59,653 nt of DNA from contig JAFPYX010000018.1 in NCBI GenBank assembly GCA_017417585.1, positions 1-59,653 on the forward strand, read 5' to 3'. The position numbers and the translations under genes are program-made. Source of the DNA: Victivallales bacterium. Lineage in GTDB: Bacteria > Verrucomicrobiota > Lentisphaeria > Oligosphaerales > Oligosphaeraceae. Positions within the stretch are counted from its first letter, which is position 1. Each line of letters opens with the position of its first letter. The notes under the pieces are model-generated. The model was given only the letters and a program-made list of their open reading frames with translations, did no database searches and was not told the origin of the DNA. Of the stretch, positions 48,911 through 57,994 are shown one piece after another.

Positions 48911-51129
48911 AGTCCACCAATCCTCCATCGTTGTTTGAGCACGCGCGGCAGGAGCGTCTCCGCAAGGAGTCTCCGCTGGCCGCGCGGATGCGCCCGCGCA
49001 CGCTGGAGGAATACATCGGTCAGAAGCATATCCTTGCGCCAGGGCGGCTCCTTCGACGCGCCATCCAGGCCGACCAGCTCGCCTCGCTCATCTTCTACGG
49101 CCCCCCCGGCACTGGGAAGACCACGCTCGCCAGCGTGATAGCGAACACCACGAAATCCGCCTTCGTGACTCTGAATGCGGTGATGGCGGGCATCGCGGAT
49201 CTCAAGGCCGTCACCGCCGAGGCGCAGCGCCGCTTGGGTGAATATGGCCAGCGCACCATCCTTTTCATCGACGAGGTCCATCGCTGGAACAAGGCGCAGC
49301 AGGATGCGCTGCTGCCGTGGGTCGAGAATGGCACGGTCATCCTCATTGGAGCCACCACTGAGAACCCCTACTTCACCGTCAACCGCGCGCTGGTCTCCCG
49401 CAGCCGCATCTTCCAGCTCAAGCCGCTCACCGACGAGGACATCCGCCAAGTCATCCGCCAGGCCATCGAAGATCCCGCCCGCGGCTTCGGAAAACTCCAT
49501 ATCCGTTTGGATGACGAGGCGCTAGCGCATCTGGCCAACGTCGCCAACGGCGACGCCCGCGCCGCGCTGAACGCGCTGGAACTGGCCGTCGAGACCACTG
49601 CGCCCGACGAGGACGGCGCCATCCACCTCACGCTGTCGGTCGCGGAGGAGTCCATCCAGCACCGTGCGGTACTCTACGACCGCGAGGGCGACTACCACTT
49701 CGACACCATCTCCGCCTTCATCAAGTCGATGCGCGGCTCCGACCCCGACGCAGTATTCTACTGGCTGGCCAAGATGGTCTATGCCGGCGAGGACCCGCGC
49801 TTCATCTTCCGGCGCATGATCATCTTCGCATCGGAGGACATCGGCATGGCCGACCCGCATGCCGTGCCATTCGTCACCGCCTGTGCCGAAGCCTTCGACC
49901 GCGTCGGCCTCCCCGAGGGGCACTTCCCCCTCGCCCATGCCGCGCTCTACTGCGCCACCGCCCCCAAGTCCAACTCGGTGCTGGGATTCTTCGACGCGCT
50001 CAAGTTGGTCGAGAAGGAACGCGAAGGCGAGGTCCCCAATCACCTGCGGGACGCATCGCGGGACAAGGAGGGCTTCGGCCACGGCGTGGGCTACCAGTAC
50101 CCCCACGACTACCGCGAACATTGGGTCGCCCAGCAGTATCTTCCGTCTTCCCTTCAGGGACGCATCTTCTACGAACCCGGCGAACTCGGCTACGAGGCAC
50201 AGCTGGCATCCCAGATCCGCGAACGTCGCGAACTCCAGCTGGCCGCACTCCGCGAAAACGAGTCCGCGCTCTCGCCACCCGAAATCCTCAGCTTCTCACC
50301 CGCCGACCGAACCACCGAACAGTGGCTCGCACGCGCCGTGGACTCGCTCTCCGGTACCCTCGCCCAGATCCGCACGGAGCTCTTCCGAACGCGAACGCTC
50401 CAGCGCCACGAGCTGGTTCTCGACCTCACCGCCGACACCGGACTCTTCACTTGGGAGGCCGTGCGCCAGACGCCAGAGGGCGGTATCTGGGCGCTCGTGC
50501 GCTCCGAGCAGGCCGCGCAGGTCCTCCGCGAACAGGCCGCGAACCTCCCGGGACTCCGTCAGCCGCAGATTCTTGTCGGTTCCCCCGAAGAACTCCCCGC
50601 GCTACTCGCTGATACGCCAGATTTGCGCTTCGATTTTATTATTGGACGCAACTTGTTTATTAACAACGATTTATATAATAACTATATACATTTGTTCCAA
50701 ACTCTGCTGGCACCAGGCGGAACGCTCGCCTTCGCCGAGAACCTCCCGCGACATGGACAGCGCCTCTCCCGACTCGTCGAGACTCCCCTGCCACCCGAAA
50801 TCGCCGAGGCCGAGGAGAAAATCTATACGAATCCCGACGATCCGCTGGTCAACTGGGATGCCTCAGACCTGTGCCGCCTCCTGCAGGAGGCGGGCCTTGC
50901 CACCGCAAATCCAACAATATTGGATTTGCACCGCACGCAGGTGCTCCCCCTTGCCACTCTGAACCGCTGGATGGACACTTCAGATGCAAACAGCTATGCC
51001 TCGCGGCTGCTCGCTACGGGACTCAAGCCAGAATATCTCGCCCAGCTCGCCGCCGCACTGCGCCCGCTGGCAAACCGCTCCGTCGCCTTCGCCAGCCAGA
51101 CCGCCATCCTCAGTGCGACGAACCAATAG
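48907..51129 (+). CDS. rarA: RarA/MgsA AAA ATPase with C-terminal methyltransferase-like domain
   Basis: Replication-associated recombination protein; clamp-loader-like ATPase acting at stalled forks. Residues about 1-430 are Rar[21 protein letters not shown], Walker [14 protein letters not shown] (Lys 71), Walker [21 protein letters not shown], sensor 1 [20 protein letters not shown], then the tetramerisation part ([48 protein letters not shown]) and [16 protein letters not shown]. Usual RarA stops near 440; here some 300 residues follow. Within them [20 protein letters not shown] and [14 protein letters not shown] resemble a Rossmann methyltransferase fold, lacking a clear GxGxG. Similar fusions are annotated in cyanobacteria. 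Translationally coupled to thrC. Confidence 0.92.
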   Translation: MKSTNPPSLFEHARQERLRKESPLAARMRPRTLEEYIGQKHILAPGRLLRRAIQADQLASLIFYGPPGTGKTTLASVIANTTKSAFVTLNAVMAGIADLKAVTAEAQRRLGEYGQRTILFIDEVHRWNKAQQDALLPWVENGTVILIGATTENPYFTVNRALVSRSRIFQLKPLTDEDIRQVIRQAIEDPARGFGKLHIRLDDEALAHLANVANGDARAALNALELAVETTAPDEDGAIHLTLSVAEESIQHRAVLYDREGDYHFDTISAFIKSMRGSDPDAVFYWLAKMVYAGEDPRFIFRRMIIFASEDIGMADPHAVPFVTACAEAFDRVGLPEGHFPLAHAALYCATAPKSNSVLGFFDALKLVEKEREGEVPNHLRDASRDKEGFGHGVGYQYPHDYREHWVAQQYLPSSLQGRIFYEPGELGYEAQLASQIRERRELQLAALRENESALSPPEILSFSPADRTTEQWLARAVDSLSGTLAQIRTELFRTRTLQRHELVLDLTADTGLFTWEAVRQTPEGGIWALVRSEQAAQVLREQAANLPGLRQPQILVGSPEELPALLADTPDLRFDFIIGRNLFINNDLYNNYIHLFQTLLAPGGTLAFAENLPRHGQRLSRLVETPLPPEIAEAEEKIYTNPDDPLVNWDASDLCRLLQEAGLATANPTILDLHRTQVLPLATLNRWMDTSDANSYASRLLATGLKPEYLAQLAAALRPLANRSVAFASQTAILSATNQ

Positions 51130-51333
51130 CACTTTATGGCTAGAGATGTCGTCTATGGCAAACCCGTTGCCTGTCTTCCTACTGGCCGGCCAATTCACGC
51201 AGAACCAACTCAAGCTTGACATGCAATGGATCGTAAAGCAGTCTTTGTCGGTATTTCGTGATTAAAAAACGGTAGAGAGATTTTTCTGCAGAGTGCGTTA
51301 TATTTCCCCCCAACGGCTAAGTTGTTGTCCTAA
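51130..51333. other. Intergenic region after rarA
   Basis: No gene is supported here. A short frame from about 51148 reads LPVFLLAGQFTQNQLKLDMQ, faintly like the nucleophile region of sialate esterases, but stops after 39 codons. The right end leads into a promoter. Confidence 0.4.
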
Positions 51334-51362
51334 TTGTATCTGCTTTGGCGAGCTGATATAAT
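51334..51362 (+). promoter_or_regulatory. Sigma-70-type promoter of the lipoprotein gene
   Basis: TTGTAT (51334-51339), a 17-base spacer and a consensus TATAAT (51357-51362) lie 55 bases before the lipoprotein start codon. An AGAGAAAACCAG stretch just before the ATG is a weak ribosome-binding region. Confidence 0.7.
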
Positions 51363-51416
51363 GTGCTATTCCTGGTAGTTCTGTTTAACTCTCAAACATC
51401 AAAAAGAGAAAACCAG

Positions 51417-51904
51417 ATGAAAAAAGCCTTTCTCTGCTTGGCACCGGCTATCCTGTTGGCATCATCCCTCATCCTGACAAGCTGTGGTTCCAACTCGTCT
51501 GCAAGCAACGAAGAATCTGCCATCTCACCTGCGGGCGTTACTATGAAATCCGATTCACCTTTGAGCGTTGCAAAAGCATTTATGGATGCTCTCTCCAACT
51601 TTGAATTAGACAAAGCGTCAGAATGTTTAACAGGTGACGCGAATGCGGTGTTTGAACGCGAACTATTTGAAAAATACACCAAAGCCTCTGAGGAAGAAAA
51701 GGAAAAACTGAGGGCGAGGAGTAAGTTACGGAATATGACTATAGCCTGGGGGGAGAAACGATTGACGGTGACACGGCTACTGTTAAGTTCACACGTGAAA
51801 GGAAGAGTGACAATAGCGACGAGACATACGGGCTGAAGGAAAGAGAATGGATGTTTGTCAAGATCGATGGCAAGTGGAAGATAGTGTCCCCTCCGCAGTT
51901 GTGA
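51417..51904 (+). pseudogene. Lipoprotein gene with a frameshift at a G-run (DUF4878-like)
   Basis: The first frame starts MKKAFLCLAPAILLASSLI with lipobox LTSC (Cys 23), then PLSVAKAFMDALSNFELDKA and a helical region, and stops at 51836 with an unrelated ending. The minus-one frame entered at the six-G run (51748-51753) continues as GDTATVKFTRERKS, then EREWMFVKIDGKWKIVSPPQ and stops at 51904. That is the expected last strand and DGKWKIV ending of DUF4878/NTF2-like lipoproteins. One base lost from a seven-G run, a sequencing error, or programmed minus-one slippage would explain it. Intact length would be about 162 residues. An outer- or inner-membrane lipoprotein of unknown function is inferred. 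Confidence 0.75.
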
Positions 51905-51955
51905 AATCGTTCTGGTGAAAACAAGAATTGCGGAAAGAGGAAGAATGCCCCGCAG

Positions 51956-51986
51956 GGAGGATGCCGACGACAGACCGCCGTCGGCA
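51956..51986. repeat. Inverted repeat after lipoprotein gene
   Basis: TGCCGACG and CGTCGGCA pair over 8 bp with a 9-base loop, about 60 bases after the lipoprotein stop. There is no T-run directly behind it. It could be a 3' end hairpin. Confidence 0.45.
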
Positions 51987-52017
51987 CCGCCGTTTCGCGT
52001 CAATAATAACTTTGATT

Positions 52018-52116
52018 CTGAATCCGTGAATTTGTGTAAAGCATATGGCGGCGGTCCTCGTTGACGGACTGCGTTTTGGTGACGCTTGTCACCACAGGGT
52101 TAAATTCACGGATTCA
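52018..52116 (+). repeat. Dispersed hairpin element, copy 2
   Basis: A 99-bp element in the same orientation as copy 1. The ends read CTGAATCCGTGAATTTG and TTAAATTCACGGATTCA. The central hairpin is TGGTGAC, GCTT, GTCACCA. Between the ends it shares TGTAAAG, CCTCG, GACGGA and GGTGACG blocks with copy 1 in the same order. It lies between a lipoprotein gene and a convergent gene, outside any coding sequence. Confidence 0.85.
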
Positions 52117-52145
52117 AGAATGTTACAACCAAAGGTTTGGGATAA

Positions 52146-53978
52146 TCATTTACATTTCAAGGTGATTTCCTGATTTCTCACCTTCACGATGACTTTTTCT
52201 TCTGCTTCAAGTGTTTCCGCTATTGCCCCGAATCCGTTTTTGGGCAGCATCTCGGCACGCAACGTCGCCCCCAGGCTCACTTCCACATTTTCAAAAATAA
52301 CCGCCATCTGTTGACTGTTTTTTGATGCGATTCGCGTGTTGTTTTCATACAGAATATATTCACAGCTGTATTTCCATTCGTCATAAGGAGAATAATACCA
52401 TTTCTCCACCGTCACCGTGACCGGTATTCTGATGTCTCCTATTCTCTTCAGCTTGTCCAGGAACGGCTTGGCGCGTTTTGGATTGAATTCCTCCAATCGA
52501 TGTGCCCGGTCATAAAGTTTTGGCCAATCTTCATTTTTCATTGCCGCCGTGGCTTCCGCAAACAAATCATCCTCCTCGCCCTTGTCAGCACGCGAAAGCA
52601 ATTGCCGAACATCCGCGTTGTCGGGCTGAATCTGCCTGATGCGCGAAAGGCACGTCCGTGCCGTTGCCCAATCGTGCCTGGCGATGGCATTCTTCGCCGC
52701 AGCGGTCAGTTCAGCGATCTCGCCCTTGTCGGCCAGCGCCAGCATTTTCGAGGCCTCTGCGTTGCCGGGTTCGATGGCCGAGATCCGAAGAATGATTTTC
52801 CTGCCCTTTGCCCATTCATGATTGGCAATGGCATCACTCGCCAGTTCAATACAATGGGCAATTTCGGCCTGGTTCACTTCCTTATTCATTGCATCGGCTT
52901 CTTTCGGATAGAGTTCCTTCAGCCGAACGCAGTACTGGCGTGCCCTAGTCCAGTCGTATTGCTGAATCACTTGTTTGATCCAGGCAGTCAATTCATCCGC
53001 CTCGCCGCGATTCGCGCGCTTCTTCAAATCCTTGTAACGCCCCTCGTCAAGATAATACAACAGGTCGGCAAACTGCCGAACAGCCGCCCAGTCGTGACGT
53101 GCGAGCGCGTCCTCCCCCCGGGAATAATGCGCGTCGGATTCCGCCTGGTCGGTTTGGCGAAATAATTCCGCTCCGCGCTCGGAGTCGAATCTTGACATCC
53201 AGGCGGCAATCTCACGAAGCGCCTTCCACTGCTCTTTGGACAACGCCGCCTTGGCATCCCGTTCCAACTTCGCCCGCCCTTCTTCGATGGACTGACGATA
53301 AAGTCGTTCCGCCTCCCCAAACAACTTCGCGGCATTCTGGAAATCGCGGTCTCGATAGGCTTCTCGTCCTTTTTGCCGACTCAGCTGGGCCTGCAAATAT
53401 GTGTCGTGCGAAAGATTCTTCGACATAACCTCTTCAGCACGTTTCATTGCAGCCTCAACGGACTGTCGGGCAACATCCGCCTCATCACGGTCATTGGATG
53501 AATGGTCGTTTAGAGAATCACTATCAGAGGTCTCTGCATCATCAAATGTTGTAGTAAATTTTCGAGCAGAAGATTCTTCCGTCCTATCCATAGGATGGGC
53601 GACATTAGCCTGGCCAAGCAGCCGATTCACTTCTTTTTCACGTAATTGCGCATTCAAGTCGGCGTCAAAACGAGCCTGGAGGTTTTCTGGCAAGTCCGCG
53701 ATAGTCACATAATTCTTTCCGATTTGTATTTTAGTTGGACTGATGACACGATAGGTGCCATGATAGGTGATGCGGGTTCCTTTTCCACTGTCAAAAGAAA
53801 TGACAATATTCTCCCCTGGATGATAAAGTGGGTATTTCGCTTCGGCGGCAGCGATGGCCTGCTGTTCCATCTCGGAAGACGACGCAGTCTGGGCATCGGC
53901 TATAAACGCCAATCCAAGACAAATCACCAAAAAAAAGGGAAAACGCTGGAATAGAGGAGAAAACAAATGCTTAAACAT
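52146..53978 (-). CDS. Secreted protein with helical (TPR/Sel1-like) repeats
   Basis: A 610-residue exported protein. Signal peptide FFLVICLGLAFIADA, then a small beta domain (NIVISFDSGKGTRITYHGTY; YVTIADLPENLQ), a low-complexity Asp/Ser linker (about 130-165), and a coiled coil. From about 210 to 500 there are at least five helical repeats built on a HDW or HEW motif: ALARHDWAAVRQFADLLYYL, VIQQYDWTRARQYCVRLKEL, AIANHEWAKGRKIILRISAI, AIARHDWATARTCLSRIRQI, AMKNEDWPKLYDRAHRLEEF. A C-terminal beta domain (IPVTVTVEKWYYSPYDEWKY) resembles a PEGA-like or Ig-like fold. Role unknown; repeats suggest protein binding. The start at 53978 places the signal peptide correctly. Confidence 0.82.
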   Translation of the reverse strand: MFKHLFSPLFQRFPFFLVICLGLAFIADAQTASSSEMEQQAIAAAEAKYPLYHPGENIVISFDSGKGTRITYHGTYRVISPTKIQIGKNYVTIADLPENLQARFDADLNAQLREKEVNRLLGQANVAHPMDRTEESSARKFTTTFDDAETSDSDSLNDHSSNDRDEADVARQSVEAAMKRAEEVMSKNLSHDTYLQAQLSRQKGREAYRDRDFQNAAKLFGEAERLYRQSIEEGRAKLERDAKAALSKEQWKALREIAAWMSRFDSERGAELFRQTDQAESDAHYSRGEDALARHDWAAVRQFADLLYYLDEGRYKDLKKRANRGEADELTAWIKQVIQQYDWTRARQYCVRLKELYPKEADAMNKEVNQAEIAHCIELASDAIANHEWAKGRKIILRISAIEPGNAEASKMLALADKGEIAELTAAAKNAIARHDWATARTCLSRIRQIQPDNADVRQLLSRADKGEEDDLFAEATAAMKNEDWPKLYDRAHRLEEFNPKRAKPFLDKLKRIGDIRIPVTVTVEKWYYSPYDEWKYSCEYILYENNTRIASKNSQQMAVIFENVEVSLGATLRAEMLPKNGFGAIAETLEAEEKVIVKVRNQEITLKCK

Positions 53979-54178
53979 GGTGGTGGAATTTGTATTACGA
54001 TTTGGGATGATGGAAAACCAGAATGCAAACCGTTGAACGACGTGCGGGATAAAAGGCATGCCGATTCAAAACGTGGCAAAGGGGAGCGCTTGGAACGAGG
54101 CCTTCCCACCTTGGAAGGATGATGTCGAAGGATAGAGGCAAGAGTGACCTCGAGCCTTTGCCCTCCGGCATTTAACCA

Positions 54179-57100
54179 TCATTTGAACAGGCGCCAGATC
54201 CGCGTATGGGGTTCGGCGGAGTCGAAACGGAGGACGGAATCAGGCAAGGGTTCGACGGAAGGCGCCGTCGGCCATAGCAGTTTGGCGCGGACACCCGGCG
54301 GCAAGGTGATGGTGCGTGGACCGGGGAGCTTGCTCGTATGGACGGCCAGGTAGCTGGCGTTCACGTAGATCGCGTCGTCATCCTCGCTGTAGAGGAAAAC
54401 TCCTACCTCGCGGGCGATTTTGCGAAGGAATTCAGGCGTCAGGCCGGCGTAGGCCGAATAGTAGGTTTTCCCCTTGCGGACCACGGCGGGCGTCTTTCCA
54501 TCCGCCTTGTAGGCAAGAACCTCCGTCATCTCATCCACCTGTGGAGTAGCGGCGGGGAGGAAAGAGTATTGCTGTGGCAGATTCAGCGGTTTGCCAGTCT
54601 CGGCCTCCACCATTCCGGCGGCTTCGCGCGTGGCAAAATCCAGAGTGACGGAAATTCCTGTCAACTCCGCGATTTTCGCCGAATCAAGGATCTTGCCGTC
54701 AATCACTCCAGGCGCATAGAACCACAGCGCCGTCGCGTTATCCTCCGCCAGCCGCTTCTGGATGGCCGCACGCTCCTCGTCCGTGAGATAGAAGGTATCC
54801 ATGAAGACATAGAACTTGTAATGCGGGAGTTCGGGGTTCAGGAAATCGTCCGCCAAATAGGCGTCAAAGGGTGCGCCGAGTCGTCGCAAAGCGAGGCGCT
54901 GCCAAACCATGAGAGTCTCCATGATGCCGTCCTGCGTGCGTGGGGCATTCGTGGCGAGCGGCCTGAGGTAGGCCAGCGAACGGTCGCTGAAGACCACGGC
55001 GACCTCTGCAACGGAGCGAAGATCTTGTCGCGGCGCATTCACTGCGATTGGCCATTGGAGCCGTCCTATCGCGTCAGCCGTCTCGGCATCGTCGAACCAG
55101 GCGCGCTGGCCGCCGGCGAGGTTGCAGAGCCAAAGTCCGGCGTTGCTACACAGCGAGAGCGCGAATTCGCGTGCGATCGCCTCATTGGTCTTCTTGGCGG
55201 TATTGACATCGCTGACGTGGTCGGTGGAGTCCAGGAGATGCGTGCGCAAATCCACCTCGTTGATCCAGAATTTGTTGTGGAGTCGCAGCGTGGCGGGCGT
55301 GGGATAGTCGAAGGCGCCGGGGCCACCCATGTCGCGGAATTGCGACCAGTAGCTGATGGGTCCGGCGAAGAAATCCAGATCGGGGCACTCAATCACCTTG
55401 CGCAACTTGAGATAACCGACCTGCTCGGCCATGAAGGTCCCGCCCAGGTCCATGATATGCCCGTAGAGGATGCCTGTGATCATCTTCCCTCCGGAGGCTT
55501 CCTTGACCACGCGGCAATACTCCGCAACACCTTCTGCAACCACGTCCGAGAGCACCTCGGCGTAGTCGATGACCGCCCGGTCGCGCGGGAGTTTTCGGAA
55601 GACGCCCTCCTCCGGATGGCCAACGCGCGCCGCGCGCGAGGGGATTTCGGCGGTCGCCAAGGTGACGCCGGGTTGTCCCCAAGCCGCCTGCAACGCCTCG
55701 TCCGTGCCATACTTCCGTGCAAGCCACTCGCGGAAGTAGTTGAGCATCGCAGGGCTGTAGTCGGTGAGCGTGCCCGGCTGTGCAGGATCATCCCCTCCCC
55801 AATAGTGCATCCACTGGCCCTCTTCGCCCTCACTGGGCAAAATGCCCACCACGCGGTCAACGTATGGTCCCTCCTGGATGTGACGCACCAGAGCCGTGAG
55901 CATCTTCCGGATTTCCTCTCGCCAGACCTTCGAAGCGAGGCTTGGATGGCGCATCCGCGTTCCATCGTCCAGCATGACCAGTTCGTCCGGATGTTCCCAA
56001 TAGAACTCCGGGTTCACGGAGTCCCGGAAGGTGATTCGCAGGACAAGATGCGCCTCGGGATTTCCGCGCAGAGCGGTGTAGATGACATTGTCCACGAAAC
56101 TGAAGTCATAGTTCCCATCGGGGGCGTTGAGCAGCCGTCCATAGACATGGATGAGCTTCAGGCCGGCCTTGCCGCTCTGGCTCGCCTCGGGGTAGTTCAC
56201 CTCCCCCGGATAGAGAATGGAGAGGAAAGGCATGGTGGGTTCGCCTTTGACAAAGAGCGTGGTCTGGCCGAACACCCCCGGGGCGACCTGGCAGTAGGCC
56301 GGCTCATGCCATGAAGCGTTCACGATCTCGATGTCCCGGTCAAAGGGAACGCCGTTCGTGGAAACCTCGCAGCCCGGAACCGAAAGCGCCAGATGGTAGA
56401 TTCCAGGGTAGAGATGGCCTCCCACCCGCCAGTCGCACTCGAAGTGCGCCTCCGTCGCGCCGTCCTCCAGACCACCCAGGGGGATCCGGCGGAAGTCCAC
56501 GCCGCCCTTGCTCAGAACCAGCTCGACGGGGCGGAAACCCTCCAGGGGCTTCTCGCAGCGCAAATCGAACTTCCAGCGGTAGTCTCGCCAGAAATCCAGC
56601 TTTTCCGGCACGCAATCCTCCGCCAGCTCGATGGGAATGCGGCGAGCCTTCATCGTGTAGGGGACGAAGCCCCAGTCGCCCTGCGGCGGCCGGAAGAGCT
56701 CAAGCGCATCCTTCCAGCCTTCCCCGATGAACCCGGATGCTTTCCATGCGTCATCCGCCGGCTTCTCGCGCGTCCATTTCCAGCTGCCGTCGGAGCAGAT
56801 TTTGGTCTCCGTGCCATTCGCGAACCGACAGTCCAGCTCCGCCAATACCCCGGCCGCATAGCGGTTCTGGCTGACCTGAACCGCAAGCACATTCCGTCCC
56901 TTCCGCAGGAACTTCGACACCTCGCGCACCGGCGGGTTCTTCCAGGATCCCGCAAAGCCTGCGGATTCACCGTTGATGAAAATCTCGCCGTTGTCATCTG
57001 CGCAACTCTGGAGCCACGCCTCCGCCGGCGCCTCCGGCAGTTCGAACTCCTTTCTCAACCAACAGCTTACATGATCGACACGTTCGGCGGTGAACCAGAT

Positions 57101-57994
57101 CCAGCGGGCATTCCAGTTCTCCTCCACCGCCTCGCGAACCAAGAACCGGGCGGACTGGATCTGAAGAGGCTGTGGAAAGTGGAGAAGAATCTTGCGGGCT
57201 ATCGGCACCTCCTTGAGGTCCAATGTCATCACATCACCGTCGATTTCCGGTCTGACAATCAGTTTCCGACCATATCTCTGGAAAACATCATCCCAGACTT
57301 CGAGGGTGACGAGCTGCTGGAGCTTCGTCGTGCTCCGGAAAGTCAAGGCGGCGGGATATTTGGGAACCGCCCAGGAGATTTCCAGACTCGAACCTGCCCT
57401 CTCGGCGAACGGACCGTGCTTCCGAACTCCTTGCAAATCAATGTCCCATGTCTTGAAATAGCTCACGTCCGACCAGTCCACGGTGCCTTCCAGGACAGGC
57501 GGACGACCAAATGGACTCAGAAACACATTGCGGAACACCGCGCCGCCGGTCGCCTCGGCCGGACCGGTCGCGGGCTGAAGAAGCAGTTTCGCCTGAACCG
57601 CGCCCGCCGGACGCTCCGCGGCCGTCACTACCTTCTCCAGCAAGACAAAATGGTCCTTGGAATCCGCGTCATTCGCGCCCTCCGTGCCGAAGTGGCCGAC
57701 CTGGTTGCCCTGCGCGTCAAACAGCCGAAGATAGACCTTGCTGTCCGTGGTGACATTTTCGGTGCCACACCAGGCTCCGAACTGAAAGTCTCCCTCCGGC
57801 AACGGGATGAAGTCGCGGGTGATGGCGTAGATCCCGCCAGTGGCGGAGTCGTCAACGACCACCATTCCCCATTCCGAAAATCCCCTCTGCCCCTCCCAGA
57901 CCGACTCCTCCAGCGGGATTTCGGCCGCGAACAATGTCAGTGCGAAAAGGGCTATCAAAAACGCGGTAATGTATTTCCCCATCATGACAATCAT
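54179..57994 (-). CDS. Very large secreted glycoside hydrolase (beta-galactosidase/GH42-like barrel)
   Basis: A 1271-residue exported protein. After the signal peptide (AFLIALFALTLFAA) come beta-sandwich domains. One, near residues 295-400, is like the N-domain of rhamnosidases/GH2 enzymes (SCADDNGEIFINGESAGFAG; LRKGRNVLAVQV). Residues about 590-1000 appear to be a TIM barrel: VDRVVGILPSEGEEGQWMHY gives candidate acid Glu, and YFREWLARKYGTDEALQAAW is typical of GH42-type barrels. The C-terminal part (HYKFYVFMDTFYLTDEERAA; DNATALWFYAPGVID) matches a GH42-like middle domain. Substrate unknown. Three Met codons lie within the first five residues; no Shine-Dalgarno decides among them. A palindrome, GTCATTTTAATGAC, sits at 57997-58010. 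Confidence 0.82.
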   Translation of the reverse strand: MIVMMGKYITAFLIALFALTLFAAEIPLEESVWEGQRGFSEWGMVVVDDSATGGIYAITRDFIPLPEGDFQFGAWCGTENVTTDSKVYLRLFDAQGNQVGHFGTEGANDADSKDHFVLLEKVVTAAERPAGAVQAKLLLQPATGPAEATGGAVFRNVFLSPFGRPPVLEGTVDWSDVSYFKTWDIDLQGVRKHGPFAERAGSSLEISWAVPKYPAALTFRSTTKLQQLVTLEVWDDVFQRYGRKLIVRPEIDGDVMTLDLKEVPIARKILLHFPQPLQIQSARFLVREAVEENWNARWIWFTAERVDHVSCWLRKEFELPEAPAEAWLQSCADDNGEIFINGESAGFAGSWKNPPVREVSKFLRKGRNVLAVQVSQNRYAAGVLAELDCRFANGTETKICSDGSWKWTREKPADDAWKASGFIGEGWKDALELFRPPQGDWGFVPYTMKARRIPIELAEDCVPEKLDFWRDYRWKFDLRCEKPLEGFRPVELVLSKGGVDFRRIPLGGLEDGATEAHFECDWRVGGHLYPGIYHLALSVPGCEVSTNGVPFDRDIEIVNASWHEPAYCQVAPGVFGQTTLFVKGEPTMPFLSILYPGEVNYPEASQSGKAGLKLIHVYGRLLNAPDGNYDFSFVDNVIYTALRGNPEAHLVLRITFRDSVNPEFYWEHPDELVMLDDGTRMRHPSLASKVWREEIRKMLTALVRHIQEGPYVDRVVGILPSEGEEGQWMHYWGGDDPAQPGTLTDYSPAMLNYFREWLARKYGTDEALQAAWGQPGVTLATAEIPSRAARVGHPEEGVFRKLPRDRAVIDYAEVLSDVVAEGVAEYCRVVKEASGGKMITGILYGHIMDLGGTFMAEQVGYLKLRKVIECPDLDFFAGPISYWSQFRDMGGPGAFDYPTPATLRLHNKFWINEVDLRTHLLDSTDHVSDVNTAKKTNEAIAREFALSLCSNAGLWLCNLAGGQRAWFDDAETADAIGRLQWPIAVNAPRQDLRSVAEVAVVFSDRSLAYLRPLATNAPRTQDGIMETLMVWQRLALRRLGAPFDAYLADDFLNPELPHYKFYVFMDTFYLTDEERAAIQKRLAEDNATALWFYAPGVIDGKILDSAKIAELTGISVTLDFATREAAGMVEAETGKPLNLPQQYSFLPAATPQVDEMTEVLAYKADGKTPAVVRKGKTYYSAYAGLTPEFLRKIAREVGVFLYSEDDDAIYVNASYLAVHTSKLPGPRTITLPPGVRAKLLWPTAPSVEPLPDSVLRFDSAEPHTRIWRLFK

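Noticed and set aside
51148..51267. A 39-codon frame reading LPVFLLAGQ, like a sialate esterase fragment
   Set aside because: Only a few residues match, the Ser-Asn of the nucleophile block is absent, and the frame stops at once. Chance is likelier than a remnant.
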